From an uncultured Eubacteriales bacterium (GTDB lineage Bacteria; Bacillota; Clostridia; Oscillospirales; Oscillospiraceae), in contig UQZR01000010.1 of assembly GCA_900545585.1 (NCBI GenBank), forward strand, positions 1-64,000: a stretch of DNA of 64,000 bases. Direction: 5' to 3'. The position numbers were made by a program, and so were the translations under genes. The notes under the pieces were generated by a model. That model did no database searches. It worked only from the letters and a program-made list of their open reading frames with translations, and had not been told where the DNA came from. This document shows, in pieces, positions 1-7,436 of the stretch; the first letter of the stretch is position 1, and each line of letters starts with the position of its first letter.

Positions 1-1
1 A

Positions 2-1108
2 CTGTACGTGGCCATCCTGTCCGGTCTGTTGGCCGGTGTGCTCATCGGCAAGGCCACCGAGTACTACACCTCCGACACCTATAAGCCCACCCAGGAGCTG
101 AGCGGCAAGAGCCAGACCGGCTCCGCTACCATCATCATCGGCGGTCTGGGCCTGGGCATGCTGTCCACCGCGCTGCCCATCCTCATCGTGGCGGTCTGCA
201 TCCTGCTGGCATTCTTCCTGTCCGGCGGCGGTACCAACGCCAGCATGGGCCTGTACGGCATCGCGCTGGCCGCCGTAGGCATGCTGAGTACGCTGGGCAT
301 CACCCTGGCCACCGATGCCTACGGCCCTGTGGCCGACAACGCCGGCGGCATCGCCGAGATGGCCGGTCTGGACCCTGAGGTCCGCAAGCGTACCGATGCA
401 CTGGACTCTCTGGGCAACACCACCGCCGCCACCGGCAAGGGCTTCGCCATCGGCTCCGCCGCCCTGACTGCCCTGGCCCTTATGGCCTCCTACATTGAGA
501 AGGTCAAGGAGGTGGGCGCGGCGGATGTCACATTCAACGACTTCTCCCTGATGAACCCGCTGGTGCTGACGGGCTTGTTCATCGGCGCCTGCCTGCCCTT
601 TGTGTTTGCCGCCCTGACCATGAATTCCGTGGGACGCGCGGCTCAGAGCGTGGTGCTGGAGGTGCGCCGCCAGTTCCGCGAGATTGCTGGTCTCATGGAG
701 GGCAAGGCTGACCCCGACTACGCTCGCTGCGTGGACCTGTGTACCAAGGCCAGCCTGAAGGAGATGGTGCTGCCCACCGTCATCGCGGTGGTAACGCCCA
801 TTGTCGTGGGCATGGTGCTGGGCTATAAGGGCGTCGTGGGCCTGCTGGCCGGCGCCACCGTTACCGGCTTCCTGATGGCCATCTACATGGCCAACGCCGG
901 CGGCGCGTGGGACAATGCCAAGAAGTACATCGAGGCGGGCAACTTCGGCGGCAAGGGCGGTGACTGCCACAAGGCCGGCGTGGTGGGCGACACCGTGGGC
1001 GACCCCTTCAAGGACACCTCCGGCCCCGCCATCAACATTCTCATCAAGCTGCTGAGCATGGTGTCCATTGTGTTCGCCGGCCTGATCGTGAACTACTCCA
1101 TCTTCTGA
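2..1108 (+). CDS. hppA: K+-stimulated membrane pyrophosphatase, C-terminal part
   Basis: This is an integral membrane pump that hydrolyses pyrophosphate to move Na+ and/or H+ out of the cytoplasm. The gene enters from the left edge already open, so about 368 residues remain of a family usually near 650-700. Visible motifs are DAYGPVADNAGGIAEM (about residue 105), GNTTAATGKGFAIGS, and the C-terminal GDTVGDPFKDTSGPA, with several hydrophobic helices between. The alanine in GNTTAA (lysine in K+-independent enzymes) points to the K+-stimulated subclass. Whether it pumps Na+ or H+ cannot be told from this half. A strong hairpin follows the stop. Confidence 0.95.
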   Translation: MYVAILSGLLAGVLIGKATEYYTSDTYKPTQELSGKSQTGSATIIIGGLGLGMLSTALPILIVAVCILLAFFLSGGGTNASMGLYGIALAAVGMLSTLGITLATDAYGPVADNAGGIAEMAGLDPEVRKRTDALDSLGNTTAATGKGFAIGSAALTALALMASYIEKVKEVGAADVTFNDFSLMNPLVLTGLFIGACLPFVFAALTMNSVGRAAQSVVLEVRRQFREIAGLMEGKADPDYARCVDLCTKASLKEMVLPTVIAVVTPIVVGMVLGYKGVVGLLAGATVTGFLMAIYMANAGGAWDNAKKYIEAGNFGGKGGDCHKAGVVGDTVGDPFKDTSGPAINILIKLLSMVSIVFAGLIVNYSIF

Positions 1109-1146
1109 GATCCCTTGGCCTATGCCAGGCGATAGAGAACGCCGAA

Positions 1147-1180
1147 GCGCCCAGCCGAAAGGCTGGGCGCTCTGGTTTGT
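1147..1180 (+). terminator. Rho-independent terminator after hppA
   Basis: A perfect 10-bp stem (1147-1156 with 1161-1170) is closed by a GAAA tetraloop and followed by a T-rich tract. It sits 38 bases after the hppA stop and before the convergent gene. Confidence 0.8.
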
Positions 1181-1189
1181 TGTATTGCG

Positions 1190-1615
1190 TTAAAGCAGTG
1201 TCTCTGCGCCGGCGGTGAACAGCGCGTCATTGATCTCCGGCAGCGTCAGGCTGTGGCTCAGGCCGAACAGCAGCACCGCGTCTCTCTTGTCCCGAGCGTA
1301 CAGCGGCGCGTGGTGTGCCTGCTGCAAGAGACTCTGGGTTTCCTCTGCCGAGGCGCCCAGCCCGATGCACAGACACAGCAGCCGGTCGCGAGAGGGGGTG
1401 CGCCGTCCGGAGAACACCTGGTGGAGATAGACCTCGCTGATGCCGGAGGCCTTGGCCAGCGCGGATTTGCTCATGTCCTGCTGGTCAAACAGCATCTGCA
1501 GCCCGTGGGGCAGGTCGCCCTCGCGGAAGCAGGCGGAATTATCGGAGAGTACGCGGCTCAGATCGTTGGAGTCCATCAGTTCCTTCAAAAGCTGATCCGT
1601 ATTCTTGCGTTTCAT
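1190..1615 (-). CDS. Small XRE-type helix-turn-helix regulator
   Basis: A 141-residue protein beginning MKRKNTDQLLKEL. Residues about 45-80 (QDMSKSALAKASGISEVYLHQVFSGRRTPSRD) match an XRE/Cro helix-turn-helix: the first helix, a turn at SGIS, and a recognition helix followed by GRR-P. The start at 1615 is preceded by AAGGA, and the longer open frame upstream runs into the promoter, so it is not used. The gene diverges from a Ser/Thr kinase gene, and the short shared region makes joint regulation plausible. The C-terminal 60 residues match no domain I recognise. It may regulate itself and the kinase gene, but that is inference. Confidence 0.7.
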   Translation of the reverse strand: MKRKNTDQLLKELMDSNDLSRVLSDNSACFREGDLPHGLQMLFDQQDMSKSALAKASGISEVYLHQVFSGRRTPSRDRLLCLCIGLGASAEETQSLLQQAHHAPLYARDKRDAVLLFGLSHSLTLPEINDALFTAGAETLL

Positions 1616-1649
1616 CACACATACCATCCTTATCTCTATGCTGCTTACC

Positions 1650-1678
1650 ATTATAGACAAAATTCGCTGAAAAGACAA
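1650..1678 (-). promoter_or_regulatory. Promoter for the XRE-type regulator
   Basis: On the minus strand TTGTCT (1678-1673), a 17-base spacer and a perfect TATAAT (1655-1650) lie 35 bases upstream of the ATG at 1615. Confidence 0.7.
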
Positions 1679-1726
1679 TATGCGCGCTGCATAGTTGGCA
1701 AATTTCCTCATTTTTCTGCCCGCAGC

Positions 1727-1755
1727 TTTACAGACAGCGGGATTTCGGCTATACT
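1727..1755 (+). promoter_or_regulatory. Promoter for the kinase gene
   Basis: TTTACA (1727-1732), a 17-base spacer and TATACT (1750-1755) lie 32 bases upstream of the kinase ATG, back to back with the promoter of the XRE-type gene. Confidence 0.7.
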
Positions 1756-1787
1756 GGTAAGAACCGCAAAGAAGGGGGGAAGCGGAC

Positions 1788-2486
1788 ATGTACGACGAGC
1801 TGCTGCGCGCCGTGGAGCAGTATTTTGACGAGGTGAAGGTGCTGAAGCGGGGCACCCGCGGTACGGTGACACTGGTGCGCCACCGGCAGACGGGGCAGCG
1901 TTACGTGTTCCGCCGCTTCGACGGCGCCGCTGATGTCTACCGGCGGCTGCTGACCGTGTCCAGCCCTTACCTGCCGCGGGTGGAGGAGGTGGCCGAGTCC
2001 CACGGCCGCGTGGCCGCGCTGGAGGAGTATGTTCAGGGCGACACCCTGCTGTATCTGCTGGAGGGCGGGCTGCTGGACTGGCCCGAGGCCCGCAAGGTAG
2101 CCCGCGACCTGTGCGCGGCGCTGTGGGTGCTGCACAGCATGGGCGCGGTACACCGCGATGTCAAGGAGAGCAACGTCATCCTGCGGGGCGGTGAGGCGGT
2201 GCTCGTCGACTTTGACGCCTCCCGCATCATGAAGCCGGAGGTCCACAGCGACACGGTGATCCTGGGAACCACCGGCTATGCCGCGCCGGAGCAGTTCGGC
2301 CTGTCCCAGACCGATGGGCGGGCGGACATCTACTCTCTGGGCGTGCTGCTGAATGTGATGCTGACGGGACAGCACCCCTCCCGCCTGCTGGCGGAGGGCC
2401 ATGCGGGGCGGATCGTCCGCCGCTGCACCATGATGAATCCAAATCAGCGGTTCCGCGATGTGCTGGAACTGCGGGACGCTTTGTGA
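1788..2486 (+). CDS. Hanks-type Ser/Thr protein kinase, catalytic domain only
   Basis: A 232-residue soluble protein that is just a kinase domain. It shows a glycine-rich loop (RGTRGTVTLV, residues 21-30), the catalytic loop HRDVKESN (about 121-128), an Asp in DFD where DFG is usual, and the activation-loop end GTTGYAAPEQFG. The beta-3 position that normally carries the ATP-anchoring Lys reads YVFRRF, so an Arg stands there. The catalytic Asp, Lys and Asn of HRDxKxxN are kept. There is no transmembrane or PASTA part. The ATG at 1788 follows an AAGAAGGGGGG ribosome site. The next gene begins 8 bases after its stop, so the two are probably co-transcribed and functionally linked. Confidence 0.88.
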   Translation: MYDELLRAVEQYFDEVKVLKRGTRGTVTLVRHRQTGQRYVFRRFDGAADVYRRLLTVSSPYLPRVEEVAESHGRVAALEEYVQGDTLLYLLEGGLLDWPEARKVARDLCAALWVLHSMGAVHRDVKESNVILRGGEAVLVDFDASRIMKPEVHSDTVILGTTGYAAPEQFGLSQTDGRADIYSLGVLLNVMLTGQHPSRLLAEGHAGRIVRRCTMMNPNQRFRDVLELRDAL

Positions 2487-2493
2487 GGTAGTT

Positions 2494-3861
2494 GTGGAGA
2501 ATCGGAAAAAATGTATCAAATGCGGCGCGTTGCTGCCGCAGGAGGCGTCCTTCTGCCCCTGCTGCACCGCCAGCCAGCTGGCACGGGAGCCTATGTCCCC
2601 GCCCCGCAGCGAAAAGCGCCGCGGGGCGCTGGCCTGCGCGGTGCTGCTGGTGGTGCTGCTGGGAGCGGTACTGTGGGCGACCCTCGGCGGCCGCGCTGCC
2701 CAGACTCCGCCCCGGACCGACGGTGCCCAGGCGCTGGAGCCCGCCGATCCAACGGAGCCTACCGGCCTTTCCGGCAACTACCAGAGCGGCGACTGCCAGA
2801 CCTGGTACGACGGCGCAGATGGGCGGATGTACCACCTGTACGTCTGCTTCAGCCCTCAGTCCAACGGCGGCGGGGCTCCCGCCAGCCACCGCTCGGAGCT
2901 GCTTCCGGCCGACGCGTCCGGTACCAGCCCGCTCTGCCTGTTCGTGGAGGACGCGGAGGACCCCTCTCTGGACGTGCGGGAGGATTTCAGTGCCCTGCTG
3001 GCCTACCACACGGTGGAGGCCGTGGCTGCCGAGGGCAGCGATACCTGCACCATCCTGGGGGAGACGGATTCCTATTACAACGCGGGGGCCCTGCTGGCCC
3101 ACGAGCATGAGGTCACCAGTGCCTGCACCTATAATGACATCATCTGGACGCTGCACATGAAGACCGGCGACAAGATCACCCTCCGCCAGGTGGAGGAGTG
3201 CAGCGAGAAGCAGCGCCGTACCGTCAGCTGGGAGGATACCCCCATGGACACCACGGCGGATCTGCAGGCGCTGCTGGACGATCTGACGCTGAACCTGGAC
3301 GCGGAGACGGAGCTGGTGGTGGAACTGCCCAGCGTGACCTACACGGAGCCGCTGACCATCCGCCGCGCCATGACGCTGCAGGCTCACGCGGACGGCACGG
3401 AGTTCAACGCCCCCATCACGGTGAACCATATGGCATACAGCGAGGTCACGGACATCCACGTAGTGCTGTCGGGCCTGCGCCTTTGCGGCGCGGGGGACAT
3501 GACCGGTACCGGCGTCACCGCCAAGGCCCCTACTTACCTGAACAACTGCTGGATCACCAACTGGGATGTAGGCGCGCTGGCGGCAGACGGCGGCTGGATC
3601 TGGGTGGAGAAAAGCAGCTTCACCCGCAACGCCACGGCTCTGCGCATCGACACCACGGAGAGCTCCTCCTGGGGCAGTGATCTCCACGGCGGGAACTTTA
3701 TCCGCAACGGTACGGCGCTGGATATCCAACGCATGCCTGGGGAGTGGATGACCTACTACGTACACAACAGCACCTTTACCGACAACGACACAGTGATCGC
3801 CGGCCCTCTGGCGGATCAAGTCCGGCTGGAGGACGGCAACTACGTGCAGCAGAGCGCCTGA
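2494..3861 (+). CDS. Zinc-ribbon, membrane-anchored beta-helix protein
   Basis: A protein of about 455 residues if it begins at the GTG at 2494, just after GAGGT; an in-frame ATG at 2458 would overlap the kinase gene. Cys 7, 10, 21 and 24 form a zinc ribbon on the cytoplasmic side. A single membrane helix lies near residues 47-69. The outside part ends in about 200 residues with the short beta-strand and Asn-turn rhythm of a right-handed parallel beta-helix (pectate-lyase-like fold). The zinc-ribbon plus helix plus outer domain, placed directly after a kinase gene, suggests an envelope sensor or substrate of that kinase. No enzymatic residues were recognised. Confidence 0.65.
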   Translation: MENRKKCIKCGALLPQEASFCPCCTASQLAREPMSPPRSEKRRGALACAVLLVVLLGAVLWATLGGRAAQTPPRTDGAQALEPADPTEPTGLSGNYQSGDCQTWYDGADGRMYHLYVCFSPQSNGGGAPASHRSELLPADASGTSPLCLFVEDAEDPSLDVREDFSALLAYHTVEAVAAEGSDTCTILGETDSYYNAGALLAHEHEVTSACTYNDIIWTLHMKTGDKITLRQVEECSEKQRRTVSWEDTPMDTTADLQALLDDLTLNLDAETELVVELPSVTYTEPLTIRRAMTLQAHADGTEFNAPITVNHMAYSEVTDIHVVLSGLRLCGAGDMTGTGVTAKAPTYLNNCWITNWDVGALAADGGWIWVEKSSFTRNATALRIDTTESSSWGSDLHGGNFIRNGTALDIQRMPGEWMTYYVHNSTFTDNDTVIAGPLADQVRLEDGNYVQQSA

Positions 3862-3863
3862 GC

Positions 3864-3901
3864 AAAAAAAGGACATCCGCCCTATGCGGATGTCCTTTTT
3901 T
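3864..3901 (+). terminator. Rho-independent terminator of the kinase operon
   Basis: An A-run, a stem AAGGACATCCGC with its complement around a 5-base loop, and a T-run directly follow the stop at 3861. Confidence 0.85.
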
Positions 3902-3941
3902 CACCCGCTCTGCCCCTGCTGCGCGATTTTTAGTCTGCCCC

Positions 3942-3970
3942 TTGTGCCGCGCCCCGCGGTATGATATACT
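3942..3970 (+). promoter_or_regulatory. Promoter for the FadR-type regulator
   Basis: TTGTGC (3942-3947), 17 bases, then TATACT (3965-3970). A CATACAAC half-site at 3982-3989, just downstream, resembles the operator-like motif found near 7130 and 7375, which would fit self-regulation. Confidence 0.6.
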
Positions 3971-4053
3971 TTAACCATTACCATACAACGATTATCATTG
4001 ATCGGCGGACGGGCCCTGCGGCCTGCCGCCGCCGGAGAAATAAGGAAGGCGAC

Positions 4054-4797
4054 ATGGACGAAAGGGAAGAGATGACCGTGGAGGTCATGTACGGCAGCAA
4101 GACGAAACAGGCCTACGAGCTGATCAAACAGAAGATACTGATGCTGGAGTATGCCCCGGGTCAGCCCCTGCGGGAGCTGGAGCTCAGCGAGCAGCTTTCC
4201 ATGAGCCGCACGCCCATCCGCGCCGCCATCGAGCGGCTGGTGGCGGACTGCTTCGTGGACGAGACGGCGGGCAAGCGCACCGTGGTGTCCGGCGTCTCGG
4301 TGGACAGCTTTGTGGAGCTGTACGAGATCCGTGAGGCCATGGAGATGCTGTGCGTCTCGCTGGCGGCCTACGCCTGGCAGGACCACAGCCAGATCGACGC
4401 CGCCCGTGATCTGGTGGACCGCCAGTTTGAGCTGGCGACCCAGACGCCGGTGGATTCCCAGGCTGTGCAGGCGGTGGACCGCGAGTTCCACCGCGCCCTG
4501 GCCCACCTGTCCGGCAACCGCCTGCTGGAGCGGGAGACGGTGTGGATCTACGACCTGTGCCTGCGCTACATCTTCTACTCCATGCACATGAACTGGTCCG
4601 CCCGCATCGCTCAGGAACACAGGGACATCCTGGGTGCCATCGAGCGCCGCGACAGCCAGTTGGCCCAGGCCCACGTTCGCAACCACCTGTCTAAGGTGAA
4701 GGACGCGGTGCTGATGGGCCTCGCCAAGGGCTTTGACCCCTCGGTGGAGCTGCGGAACGCGCGGGAGGGCTATACCATCCGCCCCCACGGCGAGTGA
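4054..4797 (+). CDS. GntR-family regulator, FadR/FCD subfamily
   Basis: A 247-residue transcription factor. The N-terminal winged helix (residues about 13-78) has the family pattern LRELELSEQLSMSRTPIRAA followed by a wing. The remaining residues form the all-helical FCD ligand domain, with the metal-site pattern of D(x)3H (DREFHRAL) and later His residues (QEHRDIL, ARVRNHL-like AHVRNHL). Such domains bind small organic acids. ATG 4054 has an AAGGAAGG site; the longer open frame upstream overlaps the promoter. It is adjacent to the amino-acid-like catabolic genes and TRAP system, which it probably controls. Confidence 0.88.
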   Translation: MDEREEMTVEVMYGSKTKQAYELIKQKILMLEYAPGQPLRELELSEQLSMSRTPIRAAIERLVADCFVDETAGKRTVVSGVSVDSFVELYEIREAMEMLCVSLAAYAWQDHSQIDAARDLVDRQFELATQTPVDSQAVQAVDREFHRALAHLSGNRLLERETVWIYDLCLRYIFYSMHMNWSARIAQEHRDILGAIERRDSQLAQAHVRNHLSKVKDAVLMGLAKGFDPSVELRNAREGYTIRPHGE

Positions 4798-4820
4798 GCA
4801 GCGGCATATACCGGCAAAAA

Positions 4821-4862
4821 AGCGCCCCGCCGGACCGAAACGGTCTGGCGGGGCGCTTTTTT
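4821..4862. terminator. Bidirectional terminator
   Basis: A 17-bp GC-rich stem (AGCGCCCCGCC... with its complement, one G-T pair) around an AAA loop has A-runs on one side and T-runs on the other. It separates the convergent regulator and aminotransferase genes. Confidence 0.85.
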
Positions 4863-4927
4863 TATCTCCGACCGGCGCAGGTGGTGTGGGAGGTAAACCA
4901 CAAGGGGGGGACGCCGGCGCAGCGTAT

Positions 4928-6103
4928 TTACAGCTCCTGATCGATCTGATGCAGGATGGAGATAGCCTTCTGCAGCACCTCCATGGAGGAGGCGTAGGAC
5001 AGACGCACATAGCCTTCACCGTTGCGGCCGAAGGCGGTGCCCGGGATGGTGGCGAGACGGTACTTATCGATAGCGTAGGCGCAGAACTCATCGGCGGTCA
5101 TGCCGGACTTCTTGATGTTCATGAAGATGTAGAACGCGCCCTCCGGCTTCTTGCAGCTGAAGTGCTGCATCTTGTTGATCTCCTCCACCAGATAGTCGCG
5201 GCGGCGCTTGAACTCCTGCCGCATCCGCTCAATAGAGCCGTCCTCCTCCAGCAGGCCCGCCACACCGGCGTACTGCACGAAGGTGGTGGCGCCGGCGGTC
5301 ATGTAGAAGGACAGCCGGTTCATAGGCTCGATCATGTTCTCCGGCGCGGCGATGTAGCCCAGACGCCAGCCGGTCATGGCCATACTCTTGGAGAAGCCGT
5401 TGAGCACGATGGAACGCTCCTTCATGCCGGGCAGAGAGGTGATGCTCACCAGCTCCTGCTCATCGTCGTATACAAAGCGGTCGTAGATCTCGTCGCTGAG
5501 TACCAGAAGATCATGCTCCCTGGCGATGGCGGCGATGGCCTCCAGCGAGGCGCGGCTCAGCACGCCGCCGGTGGGGTTACTGGGGGAGACGATGACCAGC
5601 ATCTTTGTCTTATCGGTGATGAGGGAGCGGATCTGGTCCACATCCACCTGATAGTCGTTCTCCTCCAGCAGGTCGTACTTCTTGATGACGGCCCCCGCGA
5701 TGTTGGGGATCTCGGAATAGGTCAGATACACGGGATCGGGCACCAGCACCTCATCCCCGGGGTTCAGGGTGCTCAGCAGTGCCACGAACATGCCCTGAGC
5801 CACGCCGGTGGTGACGGAGATCTCGCTGGGCGTGTAGTGCAGACCGTTCTCCTTTTCCAGCTTCTGGCAGACAGCCTCCTTCAGCTCCTGAATGCCGGAG
5901 CCGTCGGTATAGCGGGTCTTGCCCTCGTCCAGCGCCTTCTTGCAGGCATCGATGATATACTGGGGCGTGTCAAAATCGGGCTGGCCCAGAGTCAGGGCGG
6001 TGACGGGGATGCCCTGCGCCGCCAGCTCGGCGCACTTGCCGAACACCACGCGGGTGCCGGATACATGCAGATTTTCCAGCCGATGTGCCTGTTTGAATTC
6101 CAT
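4928..6103 (-). CDS. PLP-dependent class I/II aminotransferase
   Basis: A 391-residue fold-type I aminotransferase. Visible are SNPTGG (175-180), Asp204 in LSDEIYD that pairs with the PLP ring nitrogen, the Schiff-base Lys239 in NGFSKSMAMTGWRLGY, and a C-terminal Arg (YVRLSYA) that holds the substrate carboxylate. It resembles aspartate or aromatic aminotransferases of the AspC/PatA-type group, but the amino donor cannot be set. It follows the hydroxyacid dehydrogenase gene by 24 bases, so the pair can interconvert an amino acid, its 2-keto acid and the 2-hydroxy acid. Confidence 0.92.
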   Translation of the reverse strand: MEFKQAHRLENLHVSGTRVVFGKCAELAAQGIPVTALTLGQPDFDTPQYIIDACKKALDEGKTRYTDGSGIQELKEAVCQKLEKENGLHYTPSEISVTTGVAQGMFVALLSTLNPGDEVLVPDPVYLTYSEIPNIAGAVIKKYDLLEENDYQVDVDQIRSLITDKTKMLVIVSPSNPTGGVLSRASLEAIAAIAREHDLLVLSDEIYDRFVYDDEQELVSITSLPGMKERSIVLNGFSKSMAMTGWRLGYIAAPENMIEPMNRLSFYMTAGATTFVQYAGVAGLLEEDGSIERMRQEFKRRRDYLVEEINKMQHFSCKKPEGAFYIFMNIKKSGMTADEFCAYAIDKYRLATIPGTAFGRNGEGYVRLSYASSMEVLQKAISILHQIDQEL

Positions 6104-6127
6104 AAAATGCTCCTCCTTCAGTTCTCG

Positions 6128-7105
6128 TTACTTCTGTACGTTGTTGCCGCCCGGTACAAAGACGCACTTGTCGTAGTTGCCGGTGAAATAGTTGCGGATG
6201 TCGGCGCAGCACTGGAGCCGGCCATCCCGTGCGGACTCCTGGGAATAGAACGCCACGTGGGGCGTCAGGATCACGTTGTCCCGATTGGCCAGGGGATGGA
6301 TGTTCAGGTCGGGGTACTCGTCGGTGAGCACGTCCAGATAGGCGTAGGAGATCTTGCCGCTGTCGATGGCATCGATCATCTCCTGCTCTACCACCACGCC
6401 GCCGCGGGCGGAGTTGATGAACACCAGATGGTCGGGGATCTCGTCAAACAGCTCCTTGCCGATGAGGTGCTCCGTGCCCTCGATCAGGGGCACGTGGAGA
6501 CTGATGTAATCGGACTCGCGGAACAGGGTCTTCATATCCACCATGGTGACGCCGTACTGGTCGCCGACAGACTGGTCAATATAGGGGTCTGCTGCCAGGA
6601 TGCGCACGCCGAAGCCGGACAGATTCTTGGCCACCAGGCGGGCGATCTGGCCGAAGCCCGCCAGACCAACGGTCTCTGCGTTGAAGCGGTGAATGTCGGG
6701 GCATACGGAGTAGTCCCACTTTTTGTCCCGCCGCACACTGCGGTCGTAGGCGAACAGCCGCTTGTTGTGGGCCAGGATGCAGGCCGTCACGTAGTCTGCC
6801 ACATCAATAGAGAAGGCGCTGCGCAGGTGGGTGACGGAGATGCCGCGGGCCTTGGCGGCCTCCAGATCCACATAATTGTATCCCATACTCTTGCAGGCGA
6901 TGAGCTTCAGCTTGGGCAGGGAGTTGATGACCCGTGCGGTCAGCGGCTCGAAGATGCCCATGACGGCGTCGGCGTCCTGGCAATACTTGATGATATCGTC
7001 CTCGGTGGAGCAGACGTGCTCCTCCACCTCGCACACGCCCTTCAGCGCTTCCTGTTCCAGTCCGAGGCCATCTTTATAATTGAACATGCGCACAGCTTTG
7101 TACAT
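6128..7105 (-). CDS. D-isomer specific 2-hydroxyacid dehydrogenase
   Basis: A 325-residue NAD(P)-dependent dehydrogenase that reduces 2-keto acids to D-2-hydroxy acids or the reverse. The nucleotide-binding turn is GFGQIA (150-155), the substrate Arg is R234 in NSARGG, the Glu of the relay is near 263 (DVLTDEYP), and the catalytic His is H283 in TPHVAF. The ATG at 7105 has GGAGG 8 bases upstream; the open frame continues 56 codons further, but across the promoter. First gene of a two-gene minus-strand operon with the aminotransferase. Confidence 0.92.
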   Translation of the reverse strand: MYKAVRMFNYKDGLGLEQEALKGVCEVEEHVCSTEDDIIKYCQDADAVMGIFEPLTARVINSLPKLKLIACKSMGYNYVDLEAAKARGISVTHLRSAFSIDVADYVTACILAHNKRLFAYDRSVRRDKKWDYSVCPDIHRFNAETVGLAGFGQIARLVAKNLSGFGVRILAADPYIDQSVGDQYGVTMVDMKTLFRESDYISLHVPLIEGTEHLIGKELFDEIPDHLVFINSARGGVVVEQEMIDAIDSGKISYAYLDVLTDEYPDLNIHPLANRDNVILTPHVAFYSQESARDGRLQCCADIRNYFTGNYDKCVFVPGGNNVQK

Positions 7106-7128
7106 ACCAAAACCCTCCAGAACAAAAA

Positions 7129-7140
7129 ATTGGATACAAT
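7129..7140. promoter_or_regulatory. Candidate GntR operator, left copy
   Basis: ATTGGATACAAT is one base away from a perfect ATTGTATACAAT palindrome, the kind of site bound by FadR-type GntR proteins. It overlaps the start of the minus-strand transcript. A second copy (ATTGCATACAAT) is at 7374-7385. Confidence 0.55.
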
Positions 7141-7141
7141 G

Positions 7142-7170
7142 ATTATAGTGGCGGCGTACAGCTCCGTCAA
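7142..7170 (-). promoter_or_regulatory. Promoter for the dehydrogenase-aminotransferase operon
   Basis: On the minus strand TTGACG (7170-7165), a 17-base spacer and a perfect TATAAT (7147-7142), 36 bases before the ATG at 7105. Confidence 0.8.
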
Positions 7171-7373
7171 GCTGTGAAAACCAACATATGGCGATCCTGC
7201 GATTTCGTTTCAAGAAACTATTTTCGTGAAAATCGTGCAGTAAAAGTCGTGTGGCGCGATACTTTTGGAACATTGAAGCGTAAAAATGAAAAATGCGTGA
7301 TTAGCAATTTTTTAACAAACTCACAAAAGAATACAAAACTTTTGGTGCTAAACGCCAAAAATGGCCACGCCAT
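7171..7373. other. Non-coding stretch between divergent promoters
   Basis: About 200 AT-rich bases between the two divergent promoters (the full gap is 7106-7436). The short open frames here have no ribosome site and cross the promoters. Apart from the promoters and the two ATTGNATACAAT copies, I see no further structure. Confidence 0.5.
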
Positions 7374-7385
7374 ATTGCATACAAT
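7374..7385. promoter_or_regulatory. Candidate GntR operator, right copy
   Basis: ATTGCATACAAT overlaps the -35 element of the amidohydrolase promoter, so a bound regulator would block RNA polymerase. It shares 11 of 12 bases with the copy at 7129-7140. Confidence 0.55.
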
Positions 7386-7403
7386 TGTTGACGATGCTAT
7401 AAT
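7375..7403 (+). promoter_or_regulatory. Promoter for the amidohydrolase-TRAP operon
   Basis: TTGCAT (7375-7380), 17 bases, TATAAT (7398-7403), followed by AGGAGG just before ATG 7437. Confidence 0.8.
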
Positions 7404-7436
7404 GACGCCAATGTCACTGCTGCATAGGAGGTTTAT

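Noticed and set aside
4733..7177. An 814-codon plus-strand open frame
   Set aside because: It is the complement of the aminotransferase and dehydrogenase genes; composition is His/Gly/Val-rich and no motif is present.
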